Positions 47,990 to 59,194 of a stretch of DNA of 64,000 nt are shown in pieces. How positions within the stretch are numbered: the stretch's first letter is position 1; every line of letters begins with the position of its first letter. The notes under the pieces are model-generated. The model had not been told where the DNA came from. It made no database searches and saw nothing but the letters and a program-made list of their open reading frames with translations. A program made the translations under genes and the position numbers. Source of the DNA: Ipomoea triloba (taxonomy: Eukaryota > Streptophyta > Magnoliopsida > Solanales > Convolvulaceae); the NCBI RefSeq assembly GCF_003576645.1, contig NC_044918.1, positions 19,690,020 to 19,754,019 on the forward strand, read 5' to 3'.

Positions 47990-50900
47990 ATGACAGCGAA
48001 ATTTGAGATTGAAAAATTCAATGGGAAAAATTTCTCATTGTGGAAATTGAAGGTGAAGGCTATCCTGAGGAAAGACAACTCTCTAGCAGCTATCAGTGAA
48101 AGGCCGGTGGATTTTACTGATGACAAAAAATGGAGCGAGATGAACGAGGATGCTATGGCGGATCTATACCTATCAATAGCAGATGGAGTATTGTCAAGCA
48201 TCGAGGAGAAGAAGACGGCCAAGGAGATTTGGGATCACCTCAACCGGTTGTACGAGACCAAGTCACTGCACAACAAAATTTTCCTTAAGAGGAAATTATA
48301 TACTCTTCGTATGTCAGAATCAACTTCAGTGACGGAACACTTAAATACGCTGAATACTCTATTTTCCCAGCTTACATCTCTAAGCTGTAAAATAGAGCCA
48401 CAGGAGCGTGCGGAATTTCTACTTCAGAGTCTACCTGATTCGTATGATCTGCTCATCATCAACTTAACAAACAACATCCTTACAGACTATCTAGTCTTCG
48501 ATGATGTTGCAGCTGCGGTTCTTGAAGAAGAAAGTCGGCGCAAGAACAAGGAGGACAGACAAGTCAATCTGCAACAGGCAGAGGCGTTAACGGTGATGAG
48601 AGGAAGGTCAACAGAACGTGGCCAAAGCAGTGGTCATGGTAGATCAAAATCAAGTAAGAAGAATTTAAAGTGTTACAACTGTGGAAAGAAGGGTCACTTG
48701 AAGAAAGATTGTTGGAATTTACCTCAGAATTCCAATCCTCAAGGAAATGTTGCAAGTACCTCGGATGATGGAAGTGCTCTCTGTTGCGAAGCATCAATAG
48801 CCAGGGAAGGCAGAAAAAGGTTCGCGGATATATGGCTTATAGACTCGGGAGCCACATATCACATGACCTCAAGGAGAGAATGGTTCCATCATTATGAACC
48901 AATCTCAGGAGGATCTGTGTACAGCTGCGACGATCATGCCTTGGAGATTATCGGCATTGGAACCATCAAGCTGAAGATGTACGATGGAACAGTCCAAACT
49001 GTTCAGGATGTGCGGCACGTGAAGGGCCTGAAGAAAAATCTATTATCCTATGGAATATTGGATAATAGTGCAACCAAGATTGAAACACAGAAAGGAGTTA
49101 TGAAGATTTTCCAAGGAGCGCTTGTGGTGATGAAAGGGGAGAAGATAGCTGCAAATTTATACATGCTGAAGGGAGAGACTTTGCAAGAAGCAGAGGCATC
49201 GGTTGCCGCATGTAGTCCAGACTCTACGCTGCTATGGCATCAGAAACTTGGGCACATGTCAGAACAAGGAATGAAGATTCTTGTGGAGCAAAAGCTACTT
49301 CCGGGGTTAACAAAGGTATCACTTCCTTTGTGTGAGCATTGTATAACAAGTAAGCAGCATCGTCTTAAATTCAGCACATCAAATTCTAGAGGCAAGGTTG
49401 TTCTAGAATTGGTTCACTCTGATGTGTGGCAAGCACCGGTTCCATCCCTAGGAGGGGCAAAGTATTTTGTCTCATTCATCGACGATTACTCTAGGAGATG
49501 CTGGGTGTACCCTATCAAGAGAAAGTCAGATGTGTTTGCGACTTTCAAAGCCTTCAAAGCACGGGTGGAACTTGATTCCGGGAAGAAGATCAAGTGTTTC
49601 AGGACAGATAATGGAGGGGAATATACAAGTGAGGAATTTGATGACTTCTGCAAGAAGGAAGGCATCAAAAGGCAGTTCACGGTGGCATACACTCCTCAAC
49701 AAAATGGAGTGGCAGAGCGGATGAACAGAACCTTGCTGGAAAGGACAAGAGCAATGTTGAGGGCTGCGGGCTTAGAAAAATCATTCTGGGCAGAAGCAGT
49801 CAATACCGCCTGTTATTTGGTGAATCGAGCTCCATCAACTGCAATCGAGTTGAAGACACCAATGGAGATGTGGACTGGTAAGCTTGTTGATTATTCAAAC
49901 CTCCATTATTTGGAAGCATTGTGTATGCAATGTACAATGCCCAGGAAATTACAAAGTTGGATCCGAAGTCCAGGAAATGTAGATTCTTGGGGTATGCTGA
50001 TGGAGTAAAGGGGTATCGCTTGTGGGATCCCACTGCCCACAAAGTTCTCATCAGCAGGGATGTTATCTTTGTAGAGGACAGGCTACAAAGAGGAGAAGTT
50101 GATGATAGCACGGAAAAAGAAAAGCCAGAAACTACTCAGATACAGGTAGAGGAGGAATTTGAACAAGATTCTTCTGAAGCAGAACCGGCGCACGAGGAAC
50201 CAGAACCAGAACGCTCTGGAACTCCAACAACTCGTCAATAAGACCGTGAAAGAAGACGTCCCACTTGGCACTCAGATTATGTTATGGAAGGGAATGTTGC
50301 ATACTGCCTTCTAACAGAGGATGGTGAGCCATCAACCTTTCAGGAAGCGATAAACAGCTCAGATGTTTCTCAATGGACGGCAGCAATGCAGGAAGAAATA
50401 GAAGCTCTCCATAAAAATAATACATGGGAACTTGTGCCACTACCACAAGGAAGGAAGCCAATTGGTAACAAATGGGTCTTCAAAATCAAAAGGAATGGTG
50501 ACGATCAAGTGGAGCGGTATCGTGCAAGACTGGTGGTGAAGGGATATGCTCAGAAAGAAGGTATTGATTTCAATGAAATATTTTCACCTGTGGTTCGACT
50601 AACAACAGTTCGTGTAGTTTTGGCGATGTGTGCTACATTCAACTTACATCTAGAGCAGCTAGATGTGAAAACAACTTTTCTTCATGGAGATCTTGAAGAA
50701 GAGATATATATGCTCCAGCCTGAAGGATTTGAAGACAAAGAGAATCAGAACTTGGTTTGCAGGTTGAACAAATCTCTGTACGGTTTAAAGCAGGCGCCAA
50801 GGTGTTGGTATAAGAGATTTGATTCCTTCATCATGTGCCTTGGATACAACAGACTGAATGCAGACCCTTGTGCATATTTCAAGAGGTTTGGAAAAGATAA

Positions 50901-51518
50901 CTTTGTTATATTGCTGTTGTATGTAGATGACATGTTGGTCGCAGGCCCCAACAAAGATCACATTGATGAATTGAAGGCACAACTGGCTAGGGAATTCGAA
51001 ATGAAGGACTTGGGACCAGCAAACAAGATTCTAGGGATGCAAATTCNTTTATTATCAACGGGTATGTGGATTCTGACTATGCAGGGGATTTGGATAAAAG
51101 TAAATCTACGACAGGATATGTGTTCAAAGTTGCTGGTAGAGCTGTAAGCTGGGTTTCAAAACTGCAAGCAGTTGTGGCTACGTCAACAACAGAAGCAGAA
51201 TACGTAGCAGCTACACAAGCCAGTAAAGAAGCAATTTGGTTGAAAATGCTATTGGAGGAGCTCGGGCACAAACAAGAGTTTGTCTCTTTGTTTTGTGACA
51301 GTCAGAGTGCCTTGCATCTAGCAAGGAATCCTGCATTTCATTCAAGGACGAAACACATACGAGTGCAGTACCATTTCATCCGAGAGAAGGTGGAAGAAGG
51401 GACAGTAGATTTGCAGAAAATCCATACCACGGACAACGTAGCAGATTTCCTAACAAAGGTAATCAATGTTGATAAGTTTACTTGGTGTCGATCTTCCTGT
51501 GGCCTAATAGAGACGTAA
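47990..51518 (+). pseudogene. Copia Gag-Pol polyprotein, disrupted
   Basis: The frame starts at ATG 47990. Domains in order: a Gag segment of the UBN2 type; a zinc knuckle CYNCGKKGHLKKDC (from 48671); protease active site DSGA (48842); GAG-pre-integrase LWHQKLGHMSEQG; integrase core ending near 49850; reverse transcriptase with YVDD (50920-50931); and RNase H from about 51060 to 51518. Damage: a single-base frameshift near 49900, an in-frame TAA at 50239-50241, and a missing stretch between RT and RNase H at an ambiguous base (n, 51047), with a frame change across it. By comparison with the family, something over 100 residues are absent there. It cannot yield an intact polyprotein as assembled. 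Confidence 0.92.
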
Positions 51519-51593
51519 GCGACATGGAAAGTGCAAGGTAGAAAGAATGGTGTGAAGATATGATTGTTACAATCTAATCTTCAAGTGGGAGAT

Positions 51594-52075
51594 TGTCGGC
51601 AGAGAATGTAGGCAGCAGCCACATTAGGTAGCACACAAAGTTTGGCAAGCTACAATATTTAAATGGAGTTAGGAATGTTAGGCACCTACAAAGTTTGAAC
51701 AAAACTATTTATTGTTTGGTCCCTACATTTTAGGCTAACTACAAATTGACCCCTATTCCTCAACTATAAATAGGGAGGTCATTTGTCATTCTTGTCATCC
51801 CAAATCATTCTATTCTTCCCTCATATACTAGAGATATTAGAGAGTTTGTTGAGTGTATTTCTCCTTCCTAGCAAGAGAGAATTATCCTTGTTTTCTCCTT
51901 GTTAGTTAGAGAGTGGTTGTAACTCCTATTTTCTCATAGTGAAATTCTTCTACCATTGTCGTGGTTTTTACCCTAATTTGTTTAGGGGTTTTCCACGTAA
52001 AATCTGTGCCTCATTTATTTTTCTTTCTCAAATTATTGTTGCAATCTGATCTATCCCACTTCGGCGGGCGCAACA
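51594..52075 (+). repeat. Copia 3' LTR
   Basis: Nearly identical to the 5' LTR. Differences cluster in the region around 51746-51800, just upstream and downstream of the TATA box. Confidence 0.95.
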
Positions 52076-53948
52076 CTTACCGTTGCCACTGCCACTACCC
52101 ACGCCTGGACGGAGAAGGGAGGGAGCTACGTTGCAGCTGCTGCCGGAAGAATTGAAGTCGCACGGTGGAGGTTTAGAGGAAGGCCAGCGCCGCCAAGACT
52201 TCCCGCTGCCGTCGAATGCCGCTGCTATAGGCTTTGCTGATGTCGCTGCCATTGCCGCCGCGAAGAACAGGGGACGCCCAATGATGGAGGATCACTGCCA
52301 TAAACTATGGTAAGTACATATGAACAGGTTTTAGGTTGTGTATTTTTTGGACGTGGGGAGGAAAAAAGATACGGTGTCCATTTCATTGTTACGATACCAA
52401 GCCGGAGACAGAGGAAGTTGGTGGGTGAAGATGTGTGAGGCCGAACGCAACAGAGAAGAAGGAAGCACTGCATTCTAATTCTAATGGCAGGTAACGTTTT
52501 CTTCTTTTTCTTGATATTATTATAATTTTTTTTTAGAAGAAGAAGAAGAAGAAGAGAGGAAAGAAGAAATAAAAGAAAAGGTAGAAAGAAGAAAGAAGAA
52601 TTGAGCGCTGGAAGAAGAAGGAAAAGGAAAAGAAAAAAAAAAAAAGAAATGGGTGTTCATAAAAATGATGGTGGTAACATGGAGCGACGAAACTATGGTG
52701 ACGAACTAGGCGATGGGGTCGACGGAGAATGTGGCGGAGGCCCAGATGAGAGCTCTCCGACGGGGTAGCGGGTGGAGGCAACCAAATTTGGGTGAAACAT
52801 GGACAGATTTAAATTTTGTTTTATTATGGTTTTAAATTAAAGTATTTACAAAATTGTAAATAAAAAAATTGAAGTTTTTAGTGTATTACTCAATGAATTT
52901 TTTAGTGTACTATGGCATAAAAAATGAATTATTTTGTTATGGTGTTGTTTCCAGTATAATTGGCCGGTTTTGCTTTGTTTCCGTCCTCTATGGCCGGTGG
53001 TCTGGTGAAACTGATGATGATGGTGTGAATGGATTTGGGTTTGGGTGTGAAAGGTGATGCTAATTTTGGTTTAGGCTACTGGTGGCTTCACAACTTTGAA
53101 TTATCTGAAATTTACATGCATTAATGAGCTTTGAAACTTTACATGCAATAAGTGTATAGAAAGATGCAATGAGATAATTTAAAAAATTTACTTCAGATGG
53201 AAGCAATGGTTATAAATATCAATATATTTAATTAATTTTATAAACGTAATTTAAAATAAAAAAGTATACATTTAAATATTGAAACTACATAATGCTTAAG
53301 ACTTAAATGTAAAAAATTAAATTAAATTTGTAATAAATAGAGATATTAAATAATTATAAGCATATACGGTGTAGAGTAAATAGTATTAAATAGAAAGATG
53401 TTTATTATGTGCAAATACTATTTAAATCTATTTTAGTTATATTCACATTTGTACTTTAATTAAATTATTATCATATTGTATTCAAAAAAAAAATTATTAT
53501 CATATTTGCTAACATACCTATAATTATTTCAATGAAATATTTGATACGTAAATCAAATTTTAAACTTTAATATAATTACATTCAATATTTGTACCATAAT
53601 CAAAGTATTATTTAGATTTTGTTAAGTATCACAAGATACACAAATATAATACATTTAACTATCATTCTATCAATACTTTGTTTATTTGGGTTTGAATTAA
53701 TTTATTTAAATTTAAATATGTATTCCATAATGAATTTAATAATTTCAATACAACACTTAAAGTATTTACTTTTCTTTAAAAAAAAATAAAAAAAAAAAGA
53801 GAAGCTTTTTGCCTTATCTTAATTTTTTATGCATTTCTTTCCAGTTTCGTAATATTTTTTAATGTGTTCATAAATATTTAAAATTTTTCTTAAATACATA
53901 CATATACTTATACACTATATTAATCATACTTATATTTTGTATACTAAA
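52076..53948. other. Helitron interior right of Copia
   Basis: 52080-52320 is GC-rich and continues the sequence interrupted by Copia. 52535-52650 is a purine-rich AAGAAG-type tract. The rest is AT-rich. No conserved protein was recognised in any frame. Confidence 0.5.
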
Positions 53949-54124
53949 AATCTCATTTTTTATAATTTATAAATAATACTATAGAAATTTAACTTTTATT
54001 ATTATAATATTTTACTATAACAAATAACTTAAATATATTTAATCTCATTTTTTATAATTTATAAATAATACTATAGAAATTTAACTTTTATTATTATAAT
54101 ATTTTACTATAACAAATAACTTAT
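53949..54124. repeat. Tandem duplication, 92-bp unit, near Helitron 3' end
   Basis: Two near-identical copies begin AATCTCATTTTTTATAATTT at 53949 and 54041 and run through TACTATAACAAATAACTTA. The second ends about 20 bases before the terminal hairpin region. Confidence 0.85.
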
Positions 54125-54170
54125 ATATTTTTCACAAATTTGTCCGTGCATCGCACGGGTGCAACACTAG

Positions 54171-54740
54171 TGTTATCAATTGCAAATCAAATATATGATC
54201 CTATATATAAGAAATAAACTCAACCTTTCATATCTACAACATAAATGAAGAAGATAAACCAAACACACAAAAGGCGATTTTTTTAGAATATATCTAAACA
54301 CTGGAAATAAAACTATTTTTTGGAAAATGACTCATCTTCCAGAAAACATTTTCAAAAGTATCTTCCTGCTTTTCAAACGCACCATAATTTTAAATGACCT
54401 AAATTTTTTTGAAAACTTTTGAATAATTAAGAAATTGCAAGAATTTTTTTTGAAATGAGTTTTGGTGATAAAATGTTTCAAAAACGGAGAAACACTATTC
54501 TTATGAAATTTTCGTACAATATAATATTAAATATCATCTTTCTATATGGTACTATGCTTCTTACATAAACATTAAGCCCGTGCGAAATTAATTAATTAAA
54601 GTGCGAATAGTGATTCTATGTTCTTTGTACTTTGTATTTTATTATTATTATGTGAAAAATTCTTGAAAATTGTATATTCTTCTACTATGAGTAATAATTC
54701 TTTTCATTATTACAAATATATATATATATGATCATCTTTA
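54171..54740. other. Intergenic DNA right of the Helitron
   Basis: The first 90 bases match the repeat at 24568-24660 and are the right half of the interrupted target. No gene was seen. Confidence 0.6.
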
Positions 54741-55109
54741 GGCCTTCCTCAATAATTAAATTTGGGTATGGTTTTTGAGGAGTTTTTGTAAGTGTGATTA
54801 GGAAAAAGAAAATAGGGTGGGGGAAAATAAAAGGAAAAAAACAAAACAAAAAAAAATTGAAAAAAAAAACAAAACAAAAAAAACAGTAATTACTAATTAC
54901 GCACCAGGATTGCACGCGCCAGCCTAGGTGAGAAATATGCGCCTTACACGTGCGTGAGGTGCAGTAGCCTTCCCCGGTGGGGCCCACCCCAACCTGCAAA
55001 AAACTTGAATTTGCAGAAAAAAGAACTCCATAAAAAATCACATCTCCCAATTGATAAAAACTCATTTACTGTTCCAAAATTTGTTTAAAACCAATCAATG
55101 GGAAAAGCC
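54741..55109. mobile_element. Tourist-like MITE
   Basis: Inverted ends GGCCTTCCTCAA and (right, complement) GGCTTTTCCCATTGA are flanked by TTA on both sides (54738-54740 and 55110-55112). Length 369 bp, non-coding, with an A-rich and a GC-rich interior. TTA/TAA targets are typical of PIF/Harbinger-derived Tourist elements. Confidence 0.6.
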
Positions 55110-55112
55110 TTA

Positions 55113-57365
55113 TAATTTATCCTCATTTTCGTTGAAATAATTCATATTCATCTCATTTTTTAAATGTTATTCAATTGAGATTATTGCACAAATAAATCAA
55201 TTCAAAATAAATTAATACACAATTCATCATTTGAAAATAAATTAACAAACCGGTGGCTTTCTTAATTTCTCATCATTCTTCTCCCAAAGTAGTTGAGTTG
55301 CAAAGTCTTAAGTGAAGCGTCGCCGCGAGATGGCATTGGTCGTGGGCATGGTAGTCCTGCCCGCAACTGCAGTCTGCAGACGACGCGGAATATAATGGTG
55401 CATCATCCAACCTCTTCTTCTAGATTAGTCAATCGCCCAACACCAACCTATGTTTAATTTGCCCGTTTCCTTGGTCCAAACTTGCAATTGCGGTCCATGG
55501 TCAATTCTTCGGCAAATTATTACGTGGACCATGGTCCGTTGGGTTGTGTGGATCATTAAAAATTACATTCTTAATATATAAAATTACATTATTTGTGTAC
55601 CGAATATACATTATACAATATAATTAATGTACTTTTAGTACTCAAATAATGCACATTTTCTAAATACAAAGGACATTTTTAATATATATTAAAAATACAT
55701 TATTTGTATACTGAATGTATGGTAATAATGTATATTATTTGATAGTATAAAAATAATATATACTTTATGTACACAAATAATGTACTTTTTATTTATGGTC
55801 TACACAATAATGATCACAATTCTCTATATATATACAACTAGAAAAATGCATAGACATATAAGGATCGATATTGTGCAAATCATATTTTTTGTAAAATTTA
55901 CAAACGTGTAATGAGCAATACTATAAAGTGTATCCAGTTATAATAAATGTGCTACTCTCAAATTATGATTTTAAAAGTACAATGATGCAAAACTACAAGT
56001 GTACCTAATAATATATAAAAGTGAAACTGCACCATTTAACATCGATAGTTTTGAAGAATTAAACTTTACGTTTTAAAAATATTTATCAAAATGATACCAT
56101 AGTCTTTCCCTTACTTTACAATCATCTTAAATTAACAATTAGCATTCGTCAGGACTGTTCCATTAAAAAAAAGGAATATTATCTAATAGCTTAGTTCAAT
56201 TTAGACCATTTTTTAAAATAGTTATTATATAAGTATAAATATAATATAAAAAAGTAATAAAAACCTTTTGTCAAAATATAATATATAAAAATTCAAAGAA
56301 AAAAATACAATTCAAAATTTAACTTAAAAATAACATTCTTCATGTATATATATATATTGAAAATTCTTCATGTATATTTAGATGCAAAATTTCAATATCA
56401 ATTTCTTATAAAATTTTATTTTCAATTGCAATTAAAATCAATATGTGTATTCTAGAAACATAATTATAAGTGCAAAATTACTAAATTATATATTATATAT
56501 AAAATAATTTTTTTAAAAAAAAATGAATCCACAACAATTGATTGAGACCTTGTGCTGTCGCTTTCTGCACATGGTCAAGACATACCTTGACACTACTCTA
56601 TCTATATATTTTGAAATAGATATATAGAGATCATAATACTCTCAATTAGAAACAAAACACTCCAAACAAAATTATTCCCAGTCATAACATTTGATTCCCT
56701 TATTTTAAAGGTTAAGAGTTGCCCTCTTAACCATTTGACTATAAGTTATTGCATTAGTAGTCTAAATTCAAGTTGGAAGAAGGTGAAGTCTTCAGTCTAA
56801 ATTCCACGCGCTCTCTCTCTTTTGGGAGAAGTAAATTAAAGTGTAATTATATAAGGGTGTTTATTGAGTAATTAATGTACGGTTTCCCTCTCTCTCTTTG
56901 TATATATACCACTTGAGTATGTGCATTGTGTAATAGCTCACAAATTATATATGCAAAAGGTAAATCGCATTAAGAATTGAGAATCATAATTCACCCGCTT
57001 TGCCACCCTTTTCGAGGCAAAATAGTACGTAGTATTGTATTATCCTTGGGGATAAGAGGAGAAATTTCTCACCCTAGACTTACAAGAATTGTGAAGGAGT
57101 TAAATTATGGTGATTCACCAATATTATGTTCTTGGATGCAATATTTGTTATTCGAGAACCAACTAAGCTACTATGAGGGCTAAAATAGTACCGAGTATTA
57201 TTTTTCTTTTTATAGTATGTAGTAGCAAAAATAAATAAATAAATAAAAGTCTTTATTAAATAAGTGTGTTTTCATATTTGGCGGGCAGCTTAAACATTCT
57301 TCGCTGAACAGACCCAGAGGTTCCATATTGAACCTGCAATAGTATTTAATTAGCCAACAGACCTG
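55113..57365. other. AT-rich intergenic DNA
   Basis: About 55560-55800 is a second copy of the dispersed repeat at 25290-25510. 55310-55400 is a GC-richer patch without recognised coding sense. CTCTCT tracts lie at about 56810 and 56888. No gene was recognised; the frame at 56977-57183 is unassigned. Confidence 0.5.
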
Positions 57366-57373
57366 TATAAATA
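57366..57373 (+). promoter_or_regulatory. Possible TATA box of the P450 gene
   Basis: TATAAATA about 320 bases upstream of the P450 start codon. If used, transcription would start near 57400 and give a leader of about 290 bases containing upstream ATGs. The assignment is by motif and position only. Confidence 0.35.
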
Positions 57374-57691
57374 CATGACTTTGTACACCGTTGTGGTCAT
57401 CTTCTCATCTTTTTATCATTCACTATCCTTTGCATTTGCAGCGTTTTCTCCTCGTATTGCAAAAACAGCCCAACAATCCAGCACTTGCCAACCTTCAACT
57501 GTACAAATTTTATCTGACTCTAATTTCAATGATCAAGTGCTTACCATTATTTCAAAAGTTATAGAGGCAAAATTTTATTTCTTTATACTGTTATATTTTT
57601 GTGAGGTTGAGGCCTTTCAGCCCTCTGCCCAACAATCTCTTAGCTATCTGGGTTTAGATTTAGTCCTTCACGGTCTCCCCCCAACACATAT

Positions 57692-59194
57692 ATGGCTTGG
57701 ATTTGGACAGCTCTACTAGTGTTCATCACAGCCATTTTTTCACTTGCAAAAATGGCAATGAAGAAGAATAAGAAGAAGAAAAGACTTCCTCCTGGTCCAA
57801 AGGGATTACCCATTGTTGGACATCTCCATCTGCTGGGCAAGAATCCCCACCAAGACATGTACCAATTCGCCAAAAAACACGGCCCCATCATCCGCCTCCG
57901 CTTCGGCTCCGCCACCATCATCCTCGTCTCCTCCGCCGACGCCGCCAAGCTCTTCCTCAAGACCCACGACCACATCTTCGCCAGCCGCCCACGCTACGAG
58001 GCCGCCAAGTACATCCTCTACGACGAAAAAGACCTCATCGCCGCCAAATACGGCCCCTACTGGCGCCAAATGCGCAAGCTTTGCACCCTCCAACTCCTCA
58101 GCCCTCCCAAGATCAACTCCTTCCGCCCCGCCCGAGAACAAGAAGTCAAACTCGGAGTCCTCTCTCTCAAGCAAAAGGCCCATAACCGCCAACTCGTCGA
58201 TCTCAGCGCCTTCGTCTCCACCATGAACGGCAACATGAGCTGTATAATGGTGTTCGGGAAGAAATACACGGAAGAGGAGTTCGCCGAGACGGGGTTTCGT
58301 GGCGTGATGAGGGAGACCACTCAGCTCTCCGCGGCTCCAAATCTTAAAGACTATTTTGATTTTCCTCTCCTCGGCGGTTTCGATCTCCAAGGTTTGACCC
58401 GTCGCATGAAAGCCGTGTCTAGGATTTACGACGATTTCTTCGAGAGGGTTATAAACGAACACATTGAAAATAAAGACAAGAAACAAACGAAAGACATCGT
58501 TGATACCTTAATTGGGATAATGGAATCTGGGCAAGCTGAGTTCGAGTTCGATCGGCGACATGTGAAAACCTTGATGTTGGATATGCTCGTGGCGTCCATG
58601 GACACTTCAGCAACAGCAATAGAGTGGATACTCTCAGAAATCATCAGACACCCAATGGTGATGAAAAAGCTGCAAAAAGAATTGGAGGAAGTAGTGGGCA
58701 AAGATAGAATGGTGCAAGAATCTGACCTCAAAAGTTTACACTACTTAGAAGTGGTGATCAAAGAAGCCTTCAGGCTTCATCCAGTTGCGCCATTGCTGCT
58801 CCCTCACGAAGCCATGGAAGATTCAATGGTAAGCGGCTTTCACATCCCCAAAGGCTCGAGAATCCTGGTGAACACCTGGGCCATCGGGAGAGACCCCGAG
58901 TTCTGGCCCGAGCCTGAGAAGTTTATTCCAGAAAGGTTCGTTGGAAGCGACATAGATGTTAAGGGGCATGATTTTGAGTTATTGCCGTTTGGGTCTGGGA
59001 GGAGAAGTTGTCCTGGTATTCAACTCGGGCTCGTCATTGTTCGTCTGATAGTGGCTCAACTGGTTCATTGCTTTGATTGGGAGCTTCCTGATGGCATGTT
59101 GCCCGGGGATTTGGACATGACTGAACAGTTTGGAACTGCAACAGCTAGGGCTAATTCTTTAAAGGCTATTCCAAAATACCGACTCATCGATTGA
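57692..59194 (+). CDS. Cytochrome P450, CYP71 clan, CYP736A-like
   Basis: Single-exon frame of 500 aa. Order: an N-terminal membrane anchor (about 3-22), a Lys-rich stop-transfer stretch (24-31), the proline hinge LPPGPKG (32-38), an I-helix with ASMDTS at about 301-306 (Ser replaces the usual Gly of AGxDT), the K-helix ExxR as EAFR (358-361), PERF (413-416) and the haem loop FGSGRRSCPG (433-442) with ligand Cys440. It should be an ER-bound monooxygenase using NADPH-P450 reductase; the substrate cannot be told from sequence. All key motifs and the normal length are present, so it looks functional. Most CYP71-clan genes have one intron; this has none. The first third has very C-rich third codon positions, unlike the rest of the gene and the AT-rich surroundings. 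Confidence 0.93.
   Translation: MAWIWTALLVFITAIFSLAKMAMKKNKKKKRLPPGPKGLPIVGHLHLLGKNPHQDMYQFAKKHGPIIRLRFGSATIILVSSADAAKLFLKTHDHIFASRPRYEAAKYILYDEKDLIAAKYGPYWRQMRKLCTLQLLSPPKINSFRPAREQEVKLGVLSLKQKAHNRQLVDLSAFVSTMNGNMSCIMVFGKKYTEEEFAETGFRGVMRETTQLSAAPNLKDYFDFPLLGGFDLQGLTRRMKAVSRIYDDFFERVINEHIENKDKKQTKDIVDTLIGIMESGQAEFEFDRRHVKTLMLDMLVASMDTSATAIEWILSEIIRHPMVMKKLQKELEEVVGKDRMVQESDLKSLHYLEVVIKEAFRLHPVAPLLLPHEAMEDSMVSGFHIPKGSRILVNTWAIGRDPEFWPEPEKFIPERFVGSDIDVKGHDFELLPFGSGRRSCPGIQLGLVIVRLIVAQLVHCFDWELPDGMLPGDLDMTEQFGTATARANSLKAIPKYRLID

Larger units (their letters stand above)
47455..52075 (+). mobile_element. Full-length Copia LTR retrotransposon (Tork/Tnt1-like)
   Basis: Long terminal repeats at 47455-47937 (483 bp) and 51594-52075 (482 bp) start TGTCGGCAG and end CGCAACA. 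The element is flanked by the 5-bp target duplication CTTAC at 47450-47454 and 52076-52080. A primer-binding site matching initiator Met-tRNA (TGGTATCAGAGC) starts at 47940, and a purine-rich tract (AAGTGGGAGA) precedes the 3' LTR. The LTRs differ at about nine bases and one indel (roughly 98 percent identical), so the insertion is fairly young. Domain order protease-integrase-RT-RNase H is that of Copia. The coding region is broken. Confidence 0.95.
43412..54170 (+). mobile_element. Helitron, 10.8 kb, with nested Copia and internal 3' end
   Basis: The 5' end is TCTATCATCTATC at 43412, preceded by A. The 3' end is a short hairpin (CCGTGC-ATC-GCACGG at about 54144-54158) followed by GGTGCAACACTAG, with CTAG ending at 54170 and T following. 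This is the Helitron signature: TC start, subterminal hairpin, CTRR end, insertion between A and T without target duplication. Flanking sequences match the unoccupied repeat at 24548-24660 on both sides exactly to these positions. It carries a broken PIF1-type helicase but no recognisable Rep/HUH domain, so it is non-autonomous now. A Copia element (47455-52075) is nested in it, and another Helitron 3' end occurs at 46586. Confidence 0.75.

Noticed and set aside
54685..55065. 126-aa minus-strand frame
   Set aside because: Lies inside a MITE and is rich in Phe from A-runs; not a gene.
57375..57719. 114-aa frame overlapping the P450 start
   Set aside because: Different frame from the P450. It has a hydrophobic start but no family resemblance; at most an upstream frame in the leader.
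57806..58486. 226-aa open frame antisense to the P450
   Set aside because: It mirrors the C-rich third codon positions of the P450 and has an acidic Gly/Val/Glu composition without family resemblance; a shadow frame.
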